This document shows positions 16,364 through 26,503 of a stretch of DNA of 64,000 nucleotides, one piece after another; position 1 is the first letter of the stretch; each line of letters opens with the position of its first letter. The stretch is from Pseudomonas oryzihabitans. Lineage in GTDB: Bacteria > Pseudomonadota > Gammaproteobacteria > Pseudomonadales > Pseudomonadaceae. The notes beneath the pieces are model-generated. The model ran no database searches. It was not told the DNA's origin and was given only the letters and a program-made list of their open reading frames with translations. The stretch spans positions 2,136,001 to 2,200,000 of the forward strand of contig NZ_CP021645.1 in NCBI RefSeq assembly GCF_006384975.1, written 5' to 3'. The position numbers and the translations under genes were made by a program.

Positions 16364-18733
16364 TCAGAACGTCTGACCCAGCGAGAACTGGAAGACCTGC
16401 GGATCGGAGTTGCCCGGCTTCTTGACCGGCACACCGAGACTGAAGCTCAACGGACCCAGGGCGGTAACCCAGGTCAGGCCAACACCAACGGAACTCGCCA
16501 TGTTCGAGAAGCTGACGTCGCCGCAGTTTTGGGTCGAGCTCAAATAGCACTTGGTACTGAACACGTTACCCACGTCCCAGAACAGCACGGTACGCAGGGA
16601 CTTCTGGTCCTTCACGAAGGGCAAGGGGAAGAGGTATTCCACACCGCCGGTGATCAGCACGTTGCCGCCAAAGGCCTCGGACTTGTCGCGATCACGGTAG
16701 CCCTGACCTTTGTTTGCATAGGTCGGCGGGTTACCCGGTGGTGTGGTGCGTGGACCCAGGCTGCTGTCCTCGAAGCCCCGTACCGAGTTGAAACCGCCGG
16801 CGTAGTAGTTCTCGTAGAACGGCAGGCCATCGGTGCTGCCGTAGCCGTCGCCATAACCCAATTCGGTATGGAACCGCAGCGCCGTGTTATCTGTCAGCGG
16901 GGTGAACAGCTGGCCACGATAGTCGAGCTTGTAGAAGCTCAGGTCGCTGCCTGGAATGGTGATCTGCCCGGTCAGGCTCTGCGAAGCACCACGGGTGGGC
17001 AAGACACCGCGGTTGAGCGTCGAGCTCGACCAGCCGATGCTGGCCTTGAAGTTGGTGAAGTCCTTCCCTTCGCGCTCGACGAAATCGTAGATCTCGTCCG
17101 CACTGTAGGTACCTGGGTTGATCTCGTCGTTTTGCACGGAGAGACCATAGGTCAGGCGCGAGGTCTCGCTGATCGGGTAGCCCAGGGTGACACCGGTACC
17201 CAGACTGTTGATCGAGTAATAGGAGACATCACTGTCGTACAGTTTGCTGTAATCGGTGCTGCGGTAGAAGATGTTGTAGCCGAGGCTCACACCGTCCGGA
17301 GTGAAGTAGGGATCGGTGAAGCTGAAGTTGTACCGGCTCTGGTATTGGGAACGGGTCAGGCCGATGCTGACCTGATTGCCGGTACCCAGGAAGTTGTTCT
17401 GGCTGATGGAGCCACCCAGGATCAGGCCTGCGCTCTGAGCGAAACCAATGCTGGCGGTGATGGAGCCCGAAGGTTGCTCCTCGACGTTATAGTTGACGTC
17501 GACCATGTCATCGGTACCAGGCACCTGGGGCGTCTCGACCTTGACTTCCTTGAAGTAGCCCAGGCGCTCGAGGCGGGTCTTGGATTGGTCGATGAGATAG
17601 GTGGAGGCCCAACCGCCTTCCATCTGCCGCATCTCACGACGCAGCACCTGGTCCTCGGTCTTGGTGTTGCCGCGGAAGTTGATGCGATTGACGTAGGCAC
17701 GCTTGCCCGGATCGACCACGTAGGTCAGGGATACGCTGTGATCATCGTCATGCGGCTCGGGCAAGCCGTTCACGTTGGCGAAGGTATAGCCTTCGTTGCC
17801 CAGGCGGCGGGTGATCAGGTCAGCGGTGCTGGTCATGACCTTGCGCGAGAAGACCTGACCCGGCTGGACCAGCATCAGTTTGCGCAGCTCTTCTTCCGGG
17901 ACCTTGAGATCGCCGGACAGCTTCACATCGCGAACCGTGTATTTCTGGCCTTCGTTGATGTTGACCGTGATGTAGACGTGCTTCTTGTCGGGCGTGATGG
18001 ACACCTGGGTCGAGGTGATGTCCATGTTGATGTAGCCGCGATCGAGATAGTAGGACCGCAGCCGCTCAAGGTCACCGGCCAGCTTCTCACGCGAGTACTT
18101 ATCGTCGTTCTTGAAGAACGACAGCCAGTTGCTCGGCTTCAGCTCGAACAGCGAGGTGAGATCATCTTCGGGGAAGACCGTGTTACCCACCACGTTGACG
18201 TGGGAGATGGTCGCGACCTGACCTTCGTTGATATTGATCTTCAGCTGCACCCGATTGCGGGGCTGAGGGATCACTTCGGCATCGATGCTGGCGGAGTAGC
18301 GCCCCTGGGCGACGTACTGACGCAGCAATTCATTGCGCACGCCTTCGAGCGTGGCGCGCTGGAAGATCTCGCCCTCGGCGAGACCGGCCTGCTTGAGACC
18401 TTTCATCAGGTCGTCGGTGGAGATCGCCTTGTTCCCTTCCAGGGTGATGCTGGAAATGGTGGGCCGCTCGACGACGTTCACGACCAGGACGTTACCGTCA
18501 CGACCCAGCTGGATGTCCTGGAAGAAACCGGTCCGGAAGAGCGCTCGGGAGGCTTCGGCCAACTTGTTGTCGTCGACGGCCTCACCCACGTTCAACGGCA
18601 GGGCGCCAAAGACGCTGCCGGACGATACACGTTGCAGTCCGTTAACGCGGATATCGGAGATGGTGAAGGACTCGGCGTGTACCTCGCCGATCATCAGCGC
18701 GGCTATTACCGCAGGTAGCAGCAGGCGTTTCAT
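16364..18733 (-). CDS. bamA: Outer membrane protein assembly factor BamA
   Basis: BamA is the essential beta-barrel insertase of the outer membrane. The 789-residue protein has a signal peptide (MKRLLLPAVIAALMIGEVHA), five POTRA domains (about residues 22-420, first ESFTISDIRVNGLQRVSSG) and a 16-strand barrel. The loop-6 motif appears as FNSVRGFEDSSLGPR near residue 640, and the chain ends with QFSLGQTF, a C-terminal aromatic residue as required for barrel recognition. It lies between rseP and skp. A perfect hairpin in the rseP-bamA gap may separate or modulate transcription. Confidence 0.98.
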   Translation of the reverse strand: MKRLLLPAVIAALMIGEVHAESFTISDIRVNGLQRVSSGSVFGALPLNVGEAVDDNKLAEASRALFRTGFFQDIQLGRDGNVLVVNVVERPTISSITLEGNKAISTDDLMKGLKQAGLAEGEIFQRATLEGVRNELLRQYVAQGRYSASIDAEVIPQPRNRVQLKININEGQVATISHVNVVGNTVFPEDDLTSLFELKPSNWLSFFKNDDKYSREKLAGDLERLRSYYLDRGYINMDITSTQVSITPDKKHVYITVNINEGQKYTVRDVKLSGDLKVPEEELRKLMLVQPGQVFSRKVMTSTADLITRRLGNEGYTFANVNGLPEPHDDDHSVSLTYVVDPGKRAYVNRINFRGNTKTEDQVLRREMRQMEGGWASTYLIDQSKTRLERLGYFKEVKVETPQVPGTDDMVDVNYNVEEQPSGSITASIGFAQSAGLILGGSISQNNFLGTGNQVSIGLTRSQYQSRYNFSFTDPYFTPDGVSLGYNIFYRSTDYSKLYDSDVSYYSINSLGTGVTLGYPISETSRLTYGLSVQNDEINPGTYSADEIYDFVEREGKDFTNFKASIGWSSSTLNRGVLPTRGASQSLTGQITIPGSDLSFYKLDYRGQLFTPLTDNTALRFHTELGYGDGYGSTDGLPFYENYYAGGFNSVRGFEDSSLGPRTTPPGNPPTYANKGQGYRDRDKSEAFGGNVLITGGVEYLFPLPFVKDQKSLRTVLFWDVGNVFSTKCYLSSTQNCGDVSFSNMASSVGVGLTWVTALGPLSFSLGVPVKKPGNSDPQVFQFSLGQTF

Positions 18734-18759
18734 GAGTCCCTTTTATTCCAACTGGCAAA

Positions 18760-18790
18760 TAAAGAATCTGCCGCACTAGGCGGCAGATTC
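18760..18790 (-). terminator. Perfect 11-bp hairpin between rseP and bamA
   Basis: Bases 18764-18774 (gaatctgccgc) pair perfectly with 18780-18790 (gcggcagattc) around a 5-base loop. On the minus strand the stem is followed by TTTATTTG. This is a good intrinsic terminator or attenuator after rseP; bamA begins about 30 bases beyond, so some separate bamA transcription or read-through control is likely. Confidence 0.6.
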
Positions 18791-18806
18791 GGCAATCAGC
18801 AGAGTG

Positions 18807-20159
18807 TCAGAGGCGACCGAGGTCATTGACCAAAGCCAGCAGCATCACACCCACGACGAGGCTAATACCGATCTGCATGCCCCATGTCTGCACACGCTCG
18901 GACAAGGGCCGCCCGCGAATCCACTCGACGACATAGAACACCAGATGGCCACCGTCGAGCACAGGGATCGGCAACAGATTCAGAACCCCCAGGCTAATGC
19001 TCAGGTATGCCAGAAAATTGAGGAAGTCCCCGAGGCCTGACTGAGCAGAAGCGCCCGCCACTTTAGCAATGGTTATCGGCCCGCTCAAGTTTTTTACCGA
19101 CAGCTCTCCCAAGAGCATCTTCTTCAGGGAAACCAGCGTCAGCACGCTCATCTGCCAGGTACGACTGAGCCCCTCCCCCACTGCCGCGACCGGTCCATAG
19201 CTGATTTCGCGAACCATGTCCGCTGGCCACTTGACGGGAGCCACGCCAGCGCCGAGGTAGCCCGACTCGGTCGAATCCAGGTGGCGAGCACCCAACTGGA
19301 CGGCTACTTCCTGCCGTTGCCCCTGCCGTTCGACGGTCAGCGTTACCCGGCGATTTGGATGGGCGCGTACCCAATCCACGGCCTGCTGCCAGTCGCCAAT
19401 GGCTTCGCCATCCAGCGCGACCAGGCGATCACCCGTCTTCAGGCCGGCGGCCTGCGCCGGACCTGATGGATCCAATTCGGCGAATACCGCCGGTACCTGG
19501 GGCCGCCAGGGCTTTAGACCCAAGGCCTGAATGGGATCGGGATCTTCGGCGCCACGCAGCCAGGCATCGAGCTGGATGACAGTGCTTTGCTCTGCCGTGG
19601 TGCCCGGCAGCCTGTAGCGAATCTCCAGCGGACCGCTCTCGCCCAGTCGATCAACCAATCGCAGATTGACCGCCGACCAGCTATCCACCAGGGAGCCGTC
19701 GACGGCGGTCAGTTCGGCATCCGCCGGAATGCCGGCCACGGCCGCAGGGGTACCGGACACGACCGACCCCACCACAGGGAGAGGCTGTTGGGAGCCCAGC
19801 ATCGCCAGCAGCCAGAAGAACAGGATGGCCAGCAGGAAGTTGGCGATGGGACCCGCTGCCACGATGGCGATGCGCTGACGCACCGTCTTGCGATTGAAGG
19901 CGGCATGCTGCTCTTCGGGCGCGACCGGCGCTTCGCGCTCGTCCAACATCTTCACGTAGCCGCCCAGGGGGATCGCCGCGACGACGAATTCGGTGCCATG
20001 CCGGTCATGCCAGCGCACCAGAGGCTTACCGAAGCCGACGGAAAAGCGCAGCACCTTGACGCCGCAACGGCGCGCCGTCCAAAAATGACCATACTCGTGG
20101 ATGGTCACCAGCACGCCCAAGGCGATCAGGGTTCCCAGTATCGTATAAAGGATGGTCAT
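18807..20159 (-). CDS. rseP: Site-2 intramembrane zinc protease RseP (MucP)
   Basis: RseP cleaves the anti-sigma factor (MucA in Pseudomonas) inside the membrane after a first cut by the DegS/AlgW protease, releasing AlgU. The 450-residue protein has the active site HEYGH in VTIHEYGHFWTARRCG (residues 20-35), two PDZ domains (about 115-300, with carboxylate loops around SGTPAAVAGIPADAELTAVD and AAGLKTGDRLVALDGE), the third zinc ligand in PIPVLDGGHLVFY near 395-405, and four membrane segments. It lies between dxr and bamA. Its partner protease AlgW is encoded at 37.3 kb in this window. Confidence 0.97.
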   Translation of the reverse strand: MTILYTILGTLIALGVLVTIHEYGHFWTARRCGVKVLRFSVGFGKPLVRWHDRHGTEFVVAAIPLGGYVKMLDEREAPVAPEEQHAAFNRKTVRQRIAIVAAGPIANFLLAILFFWLLAMLGSQQPLPVVGSVVSGTPAAVAGIPADAELTAVDGSLVDSWSAVNLRLVDRLGESGPLEIRYRLPGTTAEQSTVIQLDAWLRGAEDPDPIQALGLKPWRPQVPAVFAELDPSGPAQAAGLKTGDRLVALDGEAIGDWQQAVDWVRAHPNRRVTLTVERQGQRQEVAVQLGARHLDSTESGYLGAGVAPVKWPADMVREISYGPVAAVGEGLSRTWQMSVLTLVSLKKMLLGELSVKNLSGPITIAKVAGASAQSGLGDFLNFLAYLSISLGVLNLLPIPVLDGGHLVFYVVEWIRGRPLSERVQTWGMQIGISLVVGVMLLALVNDLGRL

Positions 20160-20225
20160 GAACTGTCTCCGCTACCTCAGTGTGCAGATTCTGCGGACTC
20201 GCGGGCCGGGTGTCGAGGCGCGTAC

Positions 20226-21407
20226 TCAGCGTCTCGCCAGCCACTCCCGTGCCAGCTGCCGAGCGGTGGTATCAGCCGCGAAGATCGCGGCGAGGTCCTT
20301 GGCAGGGCGAGGCTCGGCGCTCGCGAGCACCGACTCGATCAGTTGCGGAATTTCGGTGAATCCCAGCCGACCCTCGAGGAAGGCCTCGACGGCCACCTCA
20401 TTGGCGGCATTGAGCGTCGCCGGCATGCAACCACCCGCCTGGGCCGCTTCACGGGCGAGGCGCAGGCAGGGGAAACGCTCCTCGTCGGGGCGCTCGAATT
20501 CGAGCCGGGCGATATCGAACAGATCCAGCGCCGCCACACCGGAATCGATGCGCTCCGGCCAGGCCATGGCATGGGCGATAGGCGTACGCATATCGGGATT
20601 GCCCAATTGAGCCAGTACCGAGCCATCCACATAATCCACCAGGGAATGGATGACGCTCTGCGGATGGATCACCACCTCGACCTGTTCGGGCGTAGCCTCG
20701 AACAACCAACAGGCCTCGATCAACTCGAGCCCCTTGTTCATCAGGGTCGCGGAGTCCACCGAGATCTTCCGCCCCATCGACCACTTGGGATGGGCGCAGG
20801 CCTGGTCGGGGGTTACCCCGACCAACTGCTCAGCAGGTGTCTGTCGAAACGGCCCACCCGAAGCGGTCAACAGAATGCGACGCACGCCCTTGCGCGCTAG
20901 GCCAGGATTCGCCGGATCGGCCAGGCACTGGAAGATGGCGTTGTGCTCACTGTCGATCGGTAGCAGGGTCGCCCCACTGGCGCGCACCGCCTCGATGAAC
21001 AGGGCGCCGCTCATCACCAAGGCTTCCTTATTGGCCAGCAGTACCCGCTTGCCAGCCTTTACCGCTGCCAGGGTGGGCTTCAAGCCCGCCGCACCGACAA
21101 TTGCCGCCATCACGGTATCGACCCGCGGATCGGCAGCTATGGCTTCCAGCCCGCCCTCACCTATCAGGACTTCAGGAACCGACTTGGCATCTTCGAGTAG
21201 CAGCCTCAGCTGCTTGGCCGATGCCTCGTCCGGTACAGCCACATAAACGGGCCGGAAACGGCGGCAGAGTTCAGCCAGTTCGTTCAGACGGCGATGCCCG
21301 CTAAGGGCGAAGACCTCGTAGCGCTCGGGGTGTTGCGCCACGACGTCCAGGGTGCTGGCACCGATGGAACCCGTCGCTCCCAGCACACAGAGTTGCTGAA
21401 CACTCAC
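20226..21407 (-). CDS. dxr: 1-deoxy-D-xylulose 5-phosphate reductoisomerase
   Basis: Dxr converts DXP to MEP with NADPH, the committed step of the isoprenoid pathway that IspD (0.5 kb) continues. The GTG at 21407 overlaps the cdsA stop as GTGA and gives 393 residues; a start seven codons upstream would also work but overlaps cdsA further. The N-terminal Rossmann motif is [15 protein letters not shown], followed by the NADPH-related [20 protein letters not shown] and the catalytic-loop [15 protein letters not shown]. The metal-binding and active-site His is in [17 protein letters not shown]. It is between cdsA and rseP, the standard order. Confidence 0.97.
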   Translation of the reverse strand: MSVQQLCVLGATGSIGASTLDVVAQHPERYEVFALSGHRRLNELAELCRRFRPVYVAVPDEASAKQLRLLLEDAKSVPEVLIGEGGLEAIAADPRVDTVMAAIVGAAGLKPTLAAVKAGKRVLLANKEALVMSGALFIEAVRASGATLLPIDSEHNAIFQCLADPANPGLARKGVRRILLTASGGPFRQTPAEQLVGVTPDQACAHPKWSMGRKISVDSATLMNKGLELIEACWLFEATPEQVEVVIHPQSVIHSLVDYVDGSVLAQLGNPDMRTPIAHAMAWPERIDSGVAALDLFDIARLEFERPDEERFPCLRLAREAAQAGGCMPATLNAANEVAVEAFLEGRLGFTEIPQLIESVLASAEPRPAKDLAAIFAADTTARQLAREWLARR

Positions 21408-22218
21408 TGCACACCCCAACCCGCCCACCAGAGCAGTAGCGCGAACAGGGGTACGGCAGCCGTGAGACTATCGATGCGATCCAGAACGCCACCGTGACCC
21501 GGCAGCAGCTGGCTGCTGTCTTTCACGCCCGCCTGGCGCTTGAACATGCTTTCGGTGAGATCCCCTACCACGGAGATGAGCACCACGCAGGCGGCACCGA
21601 TGAGCGCCTGCAGCAGATCACCAAGACCCCAGCCTCGTACCAGCCCTAGCACCAGGGTCGCAATCAGCGCTGCCGCCAGGCCACCATAGAGGCCTTCCCA
21701 GCTCTTGCCCGGGCTTACTGCCGGCGCCAGCTTGCGCTTGCCGAAAGCCCTGCCGGAAAAATAGGCGAAGATATCGGCCAACCAGACCAGCATCATCACT
21801 TCGAGAATCAATAGATTTCCGCCCGGCGCTGCCTTGAGCAACATCAGCCCCTGCCAGGCCGGCACCAGCACGACCAAGCCTATGAGCAGGCGGCGCCAGG
21901 GCGCCTGCCAGGCACGGGCGCTATCGGGATAGGTGAGCACCAGGACGGTCGCATACAGCCACCAGGCCAGGCTGATGAACAACAGACCATGAGCTCCGGC
22001 CGGCAGCCGCCAGCAGACCAGCAGCGCGATGCCGACGATGGCCGCATAGGCGCAGCGCAGGCCCTGGGCTTCCAGACCCGCCAGGCGCGCCCACTCCCAG
22101 GCACCCAGCACGACGACCGCACCGATGAACAGCGCGAAGGCCGCGCCTTCCAGCCAGAAAAAACCCGCCAGGGCGATGGGCAGTAGCACCATCGCCGTCA
22201 TGATTCGCTGTTTCAGCA

Positions 22219-22219
<1 letters not shown>
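21404..22219 (-). CDS. cdsA: Phosphatidate cytidylyltransferase CdsA
   Basis: CdsA makes CDP-diacylglycerol from phosphatidic acid and CTP, the branch point for all phospholipids. The ATG at 22219 gives 271 residues starting [20 protein letters not shown]; the longer frame to 22417 overlaps uppS and is rejected. There are about eight hydrophobic membrane segments. The CDS signature is visible as [20 protein letters not shown] and [12 protein letters not shown] in the last 60 residues. Its start overlaps the uppS stop (TAATG), and its end overlaps dxr (GTGA), so uppS-cdsA-dxr are translationally coupled. Confidence 0.97.
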
Positions 22220-22968
<749 letters not shown>

Positions 22969-22986
22969 GCTACGTCCCAACCGTTG

Positions 22987-23544
22987 TCAAACAGCCATCA
23001 AGTCGGCTTCCTTGGCCTCCAAAGCCTTGTCCACCTCAGCTACATACTTGTCAGTCAGCTTCTGGACTTCGTCCTGAGCGCGACGATCTTCGTCTTCGCT
23101 GATTTCCTTTTCCTTGAGGAGATCCTTGAGCTGGGCCAGGGCGTCGCGACGGATGTTGCGCACCGATACCCGCGCCTGCTCGGCCTCGGCACGTGCCTGC
23201 TTGGTGAAGCCCTTGCGGGTCTCTTCGGTCAGCGCCGGCATCGGCACCCGAATGGTGGTGCCTGCGGTGGCCGGGTTCAGCCCCAGGTCCGAGGTCATGA
23301 TGGCCTTTTCCACCGCCTGGATCATGCTCTTGTCGAACACGCTCAGCGCCAGGGTACGGGAATCCTCAACGGTGACGTTAGCGACCTGACGCAGCGGTGT
23401 ATCGCTGCCGTAGTAGGACACCATAACGCTGTCCAGAATGCTCGGATGAGCGCGTCCGGTACGGATCTTGGCAAAGGCGTGGCCCAGGGCTTCCAGGGTC
23501 TTGGTCATGCGCGTCTGCGCATCCTTCTTGATCTCGTTGATCAT
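22987..23544 (-). CDS. frr: Ribosome recycling factor
   Basis: RRF, together with EF-G, splits the post-termination ribosome. The 185-residue tRNA-shaped protein starts [20 protein letters not shown] and contains the hinge regions around [19 protein letters not shown] and [20 protein letters not shown]. The C-terminal three-helix arm ends with [20 protein letters not shown]. The length equals the E. coli protein. Its ATG overlaps the pyrH stop as ATGA. The order rpsB-tsf-pyrH-frr is one of the most conserved in bacteria. Confidence 0.98.
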   Translation of the reverse strand: MINEIKKDAQTRMTKTLEALGHAFAKIRTGRAHPSILDSVMVSYYGSDTPLRQVANVTVEDSRTLALSVFDKSMIQAVEKAIMTSDLGLNPATAGTTIRVPMPALTEETRKGFTKQARAEAEQARVSVRNIRRDALAQLKDLLKEKEISEDEDRRAQDEVQKLTDKYVAEVDKALEAKEADLMAV

Positions 23545-24284
23545 GCTGCTCCCTCCTCGATCAGGGTGCCCTCACCACCGCCCACCACGATATTGAGCAG
23601 GGCGCCGGGCTTGTTCATGTTGAATACCCGCAACGGCATGCTGTGGTCACGGCAGAGACAAATGGCCGTGAGGTCCATGACACCCAGTTTGCGGTCGAGC
23701 ACTTCGTCGTAGGTCAGACGCTCGAATTTTTCGGCATTGGGATCCTTGAAGGGATCGGCCGTGTATACACCATCCACCTTGGTGGCCTTGAGCACCAGAT
23801 CGGCTTCCACTTCGATCGCCCGCAGGCAGGCGGCGGAGTCGGTGGTGAAGAACGGATTACCCGTACCAGCGGAGAAAATGACCACTTCGCCGCCCTTCAA
23901 TTGGCGCAGGGCCTTGCGGCGGTCGTACTGGTCGGTTACGCCGACCATGGAGATCGCGGACATCACCGTCGCGGGGATGTTGGAACGCTCCAGTGCATCA
24001 CGCATGGCCAGAGCGTTCATCACCGTGGCCAGCATGCCCATGTGGTCACCGGTCACCCGGTCCATGCCCGCCGCGGACAGTGCCGCACCGCGGAACAGAT
24101 TGCCACCACCGATTACCAGACCGACCTGGACGCCGATACCCACCAGCTGCCCGATCTCGAGCGACATGCGGTCCAGCACCTTGGGGTCGATCCCGAAGTC
24201 TTCGCTGCCCATCAGGGCTTCGCCACTGAGCTTCAGCAGAATACGCTTGTAACGGGGTTGGCGACCACTCATCTGCTGTGCCAT
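23541..24284 (-). CDS. pyrH: UMP kinase
   Basis: PyrH phosphorylates UMP to UDP, feeding PyrG (encoded at 3.9 kb). The 247-residue amino-acid-kinase-fold protein has the phosphate-binding [20 protein letters not shown] at residues 13-32, then [14 protein letters not shown] and, in the UMP site, [19 protein letters not shown] [20 protein letters not shown]. The ATG 24284 is used. It follows tsf after a 192-base gap with a hairpin, suggesting a separate or attenuated transcript, and couples to frr by overlap. Confidence 0.98.
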   Translation of the reverse strand: MAQQMSGRQPRYKRILLKLSGEALMGSEDFGIDPKVLDRMSLEIGQLVGIGVQVGLVIGGGNLFRGAALSAAGMDRVTGDHMGMLATVMNALAMRDALERSNIPATVMSAISMVGVTDQYDRRKALRQLKGGEVVIFSAGTGNPFFTTDSAACLRAIEVEADLVLKATKVDGVYTADPFKDPNAEKFERLTYDEVLDRKLGVMDLTAICLCRDHSMPLRVFNMNKPGALLNIVVGGGEGTLIEEGAA

Positions 24285-24420
24285 TCACTCTCTCCTGTGG
24301 CGATGAACATATGCGGGGGATTTTGATCCAGCGATAGGAAAGCGCAACTGCAGTTGCGTTCACTCGAATCAGCAAAAAACTCGTTGGGAGGCGAGAAAGT
24401 AGACCTGCCTTCCAATTTGA

Positions 24421-24453
24421 CAAAGAGGCCGCGCGCTCGAAGCGGGCGGCCTC
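24421..24453 (-). terminator. GC-rich hairpin downstream of tsf
   Basis: On the minus strand GAGGCCGCCCGC (24453-24442) can pair with GCGCGCGGCCTC-like bases (24436-24425) around a TTCG-type tetraloop, followed by a short T-rich stretch (TTTGTC, 24424-24419). The position just after the tsf stop fits a terminator, though the T-tract is weak. Confidence 0.5.
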
Positions 24454-24476
24454 CTGGTCATCAGCGGATGCCGATC

Positions 24477-25346
24477 TTACTGCTTGCTGGCCGCCAGCTG
24501 GGCAGCCACTTCGGCAGCGAAGTCGACTTCGGCCTTCTCGATGCCTTCACCCACTTCGTAACGTACGAAGGAGACGATCTCGGCACCGGCTTTCTTGGCC
24601 AGTTCGCCGACCTTGACTTCCGGGTCCTTGATGAAAGGCTGCTCAACCAGGCTGGCTTCGGCCAGGAACTTGTTGATACGGCCCTTGACCATGTTCTCCA
24701 CGATGTTTTCCGGCTTGCCGGCGATCTTGTCGGCGTTCAGCGCCAGGAAGATTTCTTTTTCCTTGGCGATGGCTTCTTCGGAAACCTGGGAGGGGTTCAG
24801 GAACTGGGGATTGCTCGCCGCGACGTGCATGGCGATTTCCTTGGCCAGTTCGGCGGTGCCACCCTGCAGGGTGACGACCACACCAATGCGGTGGCCGTGG
24901 AGGTAGGCGCCAACCACATCGCCTTCGACACGGGTCAGACGGCGGATGTTGACGTTCTCGCCGCACTTGGCGACCAGGGCTTCACGAGCACCTTCCTGAG
25001 CGGCGATCAGCGGAGCGGCGTCGCTCATCTTCTCGGCGAAGGCCTTGTCCAGGCTGGCGGAAACGAAGCCTTTGAAGTCGTCCTGCAGAGCCAGGAAGTC
25101 GGTCTGGGAGTTGACTTCGATGATGACGGCAGCCTTGTGATCGTCGGCGACCTTGACCGCGATGGAGCCTTCGGCAGCCACGTTACCGGCTTTCTTGGCG
25201 GCCTTGATAGCGCCAGCGGCACGCATGTCGTCGATGGCCTTCTCGATGTCGCCGCCGGCAGCGGCCAGCGCCTTCTTGCAATCCATCATGCCTTGGCCGG
25301 TACGCTCGCGCAGTTCTTTGACCAGGGCTGCAGTGATTTCTGCCAT
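24477..25346 (-). CDS. tsf: Translation elongation factor Ts
   Basis: EF-Ts exchanges GDP for GTP on EF-Tu. The 289-residue protein starts MAEITAALVKELRERTGQGM, with the EF-Tu-contacting MMDCKKALAAAGGDIEKAI immediately after. The core contains two repeats including the TDF element in VNSQTDFLALQDDF that inserts into EF-Tu. It is separated from rpsB by a hairpin with a T-tract, the familiar rpsB-tsf attenuator arrangement. Codon use is strongly biased, as expected for an abundant protein. Confidence 0.98.
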   Translation of the reverse strand: MAEITAALVKELRERTGQGMMDCKKALAAAGGDIEKAIDDMRAAGAIKAAKKAGNVAAEGSIAVKVADDHKAAVIIEVNSQTDFLALQDDFKGFVSASLDKAFAEKMSDAAPLIAAQEGAREALVAKCGENVNIRRLTRVEGDVVGAYLHGHRIGVVVTLQGGTAELAKEIAMHVAASNPQFLNPSQVSEEAIAKEKEIFLALNADKIAGKPENIVENMVKGRINKFLAEASLVEQPFIKDPEVKVGELAKKAGAEIVSFVRYEVGEGIEKAEVDFAAEVAAQLAASKQ

Positions 25347-25418
25347 GTTTGAAATCCTCTTGAATCGGTTTCGAGGTCACTCCGCACGGATGGCGGAGCC
25401 AATGAAACGCTAGTAGGC

Positions 25419-25440
25419 AAAAAGGGGGCTAGGCCCCCTT
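25419..25440 (-). terminator. rpsB-tsf intercistronic terminator/attenuator
   Basis: On the minus strand AAGGGGGCC-TA-GCCCCC (25440-25424) folds to a short GC-rich hairpin followed directly by TTTTTG (25423-25418). It lies between the rpsB stop and the tsf start. In E. coli a partial terminator at this place lowers tsf relative to rpsB; the same role is inferred here. Confidence 0.75.
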
Positions 25441-25479
25441 CTCGCGCGTCGAACCACTCGACCCCAGGGGTCGCTTCGC

Positions 25480-26217
25480 TTAGCCCTCGACGGCTTCGGC
25501 AGCGGCTTCTTCGACGAATTGCTCACCGGCGCCGGCATTGCTGCCGCCACGCAGAACAGCGTCAGCAACGCTGCTCAGGTACAGCTGGACGGCGCGGAAG
25601 GCGTCGTCGTTACCGGGGATGACGTAGTCCACGCCTTCCGGGCTGCTGTTGGTATCGACCACGCCGATGACCGGGATGCCCAGCTTGTTGGCTTCGGTGA
25701 TGGCGATGCGCTCGTGGTCAACGTCGACGACGAACAGCGCGTCCGGCAGACCGCCCATGTCCTTGATACCACCCAGGCTGCGCTCGAGCTTCTCGAGATC
25801 GCGGGTGCGCATCAGGGCTTCTTTCTTGGTCAGCTTGTCGAAAGTACCGTCCTGGGACTGGACTTCCAGATCGCGCAGACGCTTGATCGAGGCACGGATG
25901 GTCTTGTAGTTGGTCAGCATGCCGCCCAACCAGCGGTGGTCGACGAAGGGCTGACCGCAACGAGCGGCTTCTTCACGAACGATCTTGCCGGCGGAACGCT
26001 TGGTGCCGACGAACAGGATCTTGTTCTTGCCGGAAGCCAGGCGCTCAACGAAGGTCAGGGCCTCGTTGAACATCGGCAGGGTCTTTTCGAGGTTGATGAT
26101 GTGGATCTTGTTACGCGCGCCGAAGATGTACTTGCCCATCTTCGGGTTCCAGTAACGGGTTTGGTGGCCGAAATGCACGCCGGCTTTCAGCATGTCACGC
26201 ATGGAGACTTGAGACAT
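25480..26217 (-). CDS. rpsB: 30S ribosomal protein S2
   Basis: S2 binds late to the 30S subunit near the mRNA exit and is needed for S1 binding. The 245-residue protein starts [20 protein letters not shown] at the ATG 26217, preceded by GAGGA with correct spacing. Family signatures are [20 protein letters not shown] and [20 protein letters not shown]. The tail is acidic ([10 protein letters not shown]). An in-frame TTG 36 bases upstream behind a perfect AGGAGG could in principle start a longer form, but related proteins begin at MSQ. The leader contains nested stems (see 26248-26306). Confidence 0.97.
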   Translation of the reverse strand: MSQVSMRDMLKAGVHFGHQTRYWNPKMGKYIFGARNKIHIINLEKTLPMFNEALTFVERLASGKNKILFVGTKRSAGKIVREEAARCGQPFVDHRWLGGMLTNYKTIRASIKRLRDLEVQSQDGTFDKLTKKEALMRTRDLEKLERSLGGIKDMGGLPDALFVVDVDHERIAITEANKLGIPVIGVVDTNSSPEGVDYVIPGNDDAFRAVQLYLSSVADAVLRGGSNAGAGEQFVEEAAAEAVEG

Positions 26218-26247
26218 TAGATGTTCCTCGTAGTCGGGTTGGGCCTC

Positions 26248-26306
26248 CACGCATCCCAATGACCAACCTCCTTGCGGAAGCACCCAGGTCATCGTGTCGA
26301 TGCGTG
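26248..26306 (-). promoter_or_regulatory. Structured rpsB leader, possible S2 autoregulation element
   Basis: Two nested perfect stems are visible: 26248-26254 (cacgcat) with 26300-26306 (atgcgtg), and inside it 26259-26264 (atgacc) with 26287-26292 (ggtcat). The enclosed loop carries AGGAGG on the minus strand (complement at 26267-26272). It lies 31-89 bases upstream of the rpsB ATG. Bacterial S2 represses its own operon through a 5' leader structure; whether this is that element is inference. Confidence 0.4.
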
Positions 26307-26452
26307 TGTGGGGTTAGGAGCGCTAAAAGGGCAGAGCCTCGAAAAAGCGCGCGACTTTATATCACGCCTTGCCGGATATCACCAGCAGCTATTGCCGAAG
26401 AGGGGGAAAGGCCGGACGCCGCCGGCAGTCCCAGTGCGGACGCCGGCTCTGT

Positions 26453-26458
26453 TAGAAT
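26453..26458 (+). promoter_or_regulatory. Candidate -10 element for map
   Basis: TAGAAT in the context gttagaatagcgg lies 46 bases upstream of the map ATG, in the divergent region between rpsB and map. No good -35 hexamer is visible at 16-18 bases, so this is only a candidate. Confidence 0.3.
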
Positions 26459-26503
26459 AGCGGATCGAACGCCAACGCCCGACGTGATACCTAGAGATTT
26501 CCG

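Noticed and set aside
16326..16550. Longer skp frame to 16550
   Set aside because: It would remove the signal peptide from the N-terminus and overlap bamA; the GTG at 16325 gives a standard precursor.
16529..18718. Open frame of about 729 codons antisense to bamA
   Set aside because: Sense strand is an intact bamA with signal peptide and barrel; the antisense product has shadow composition.
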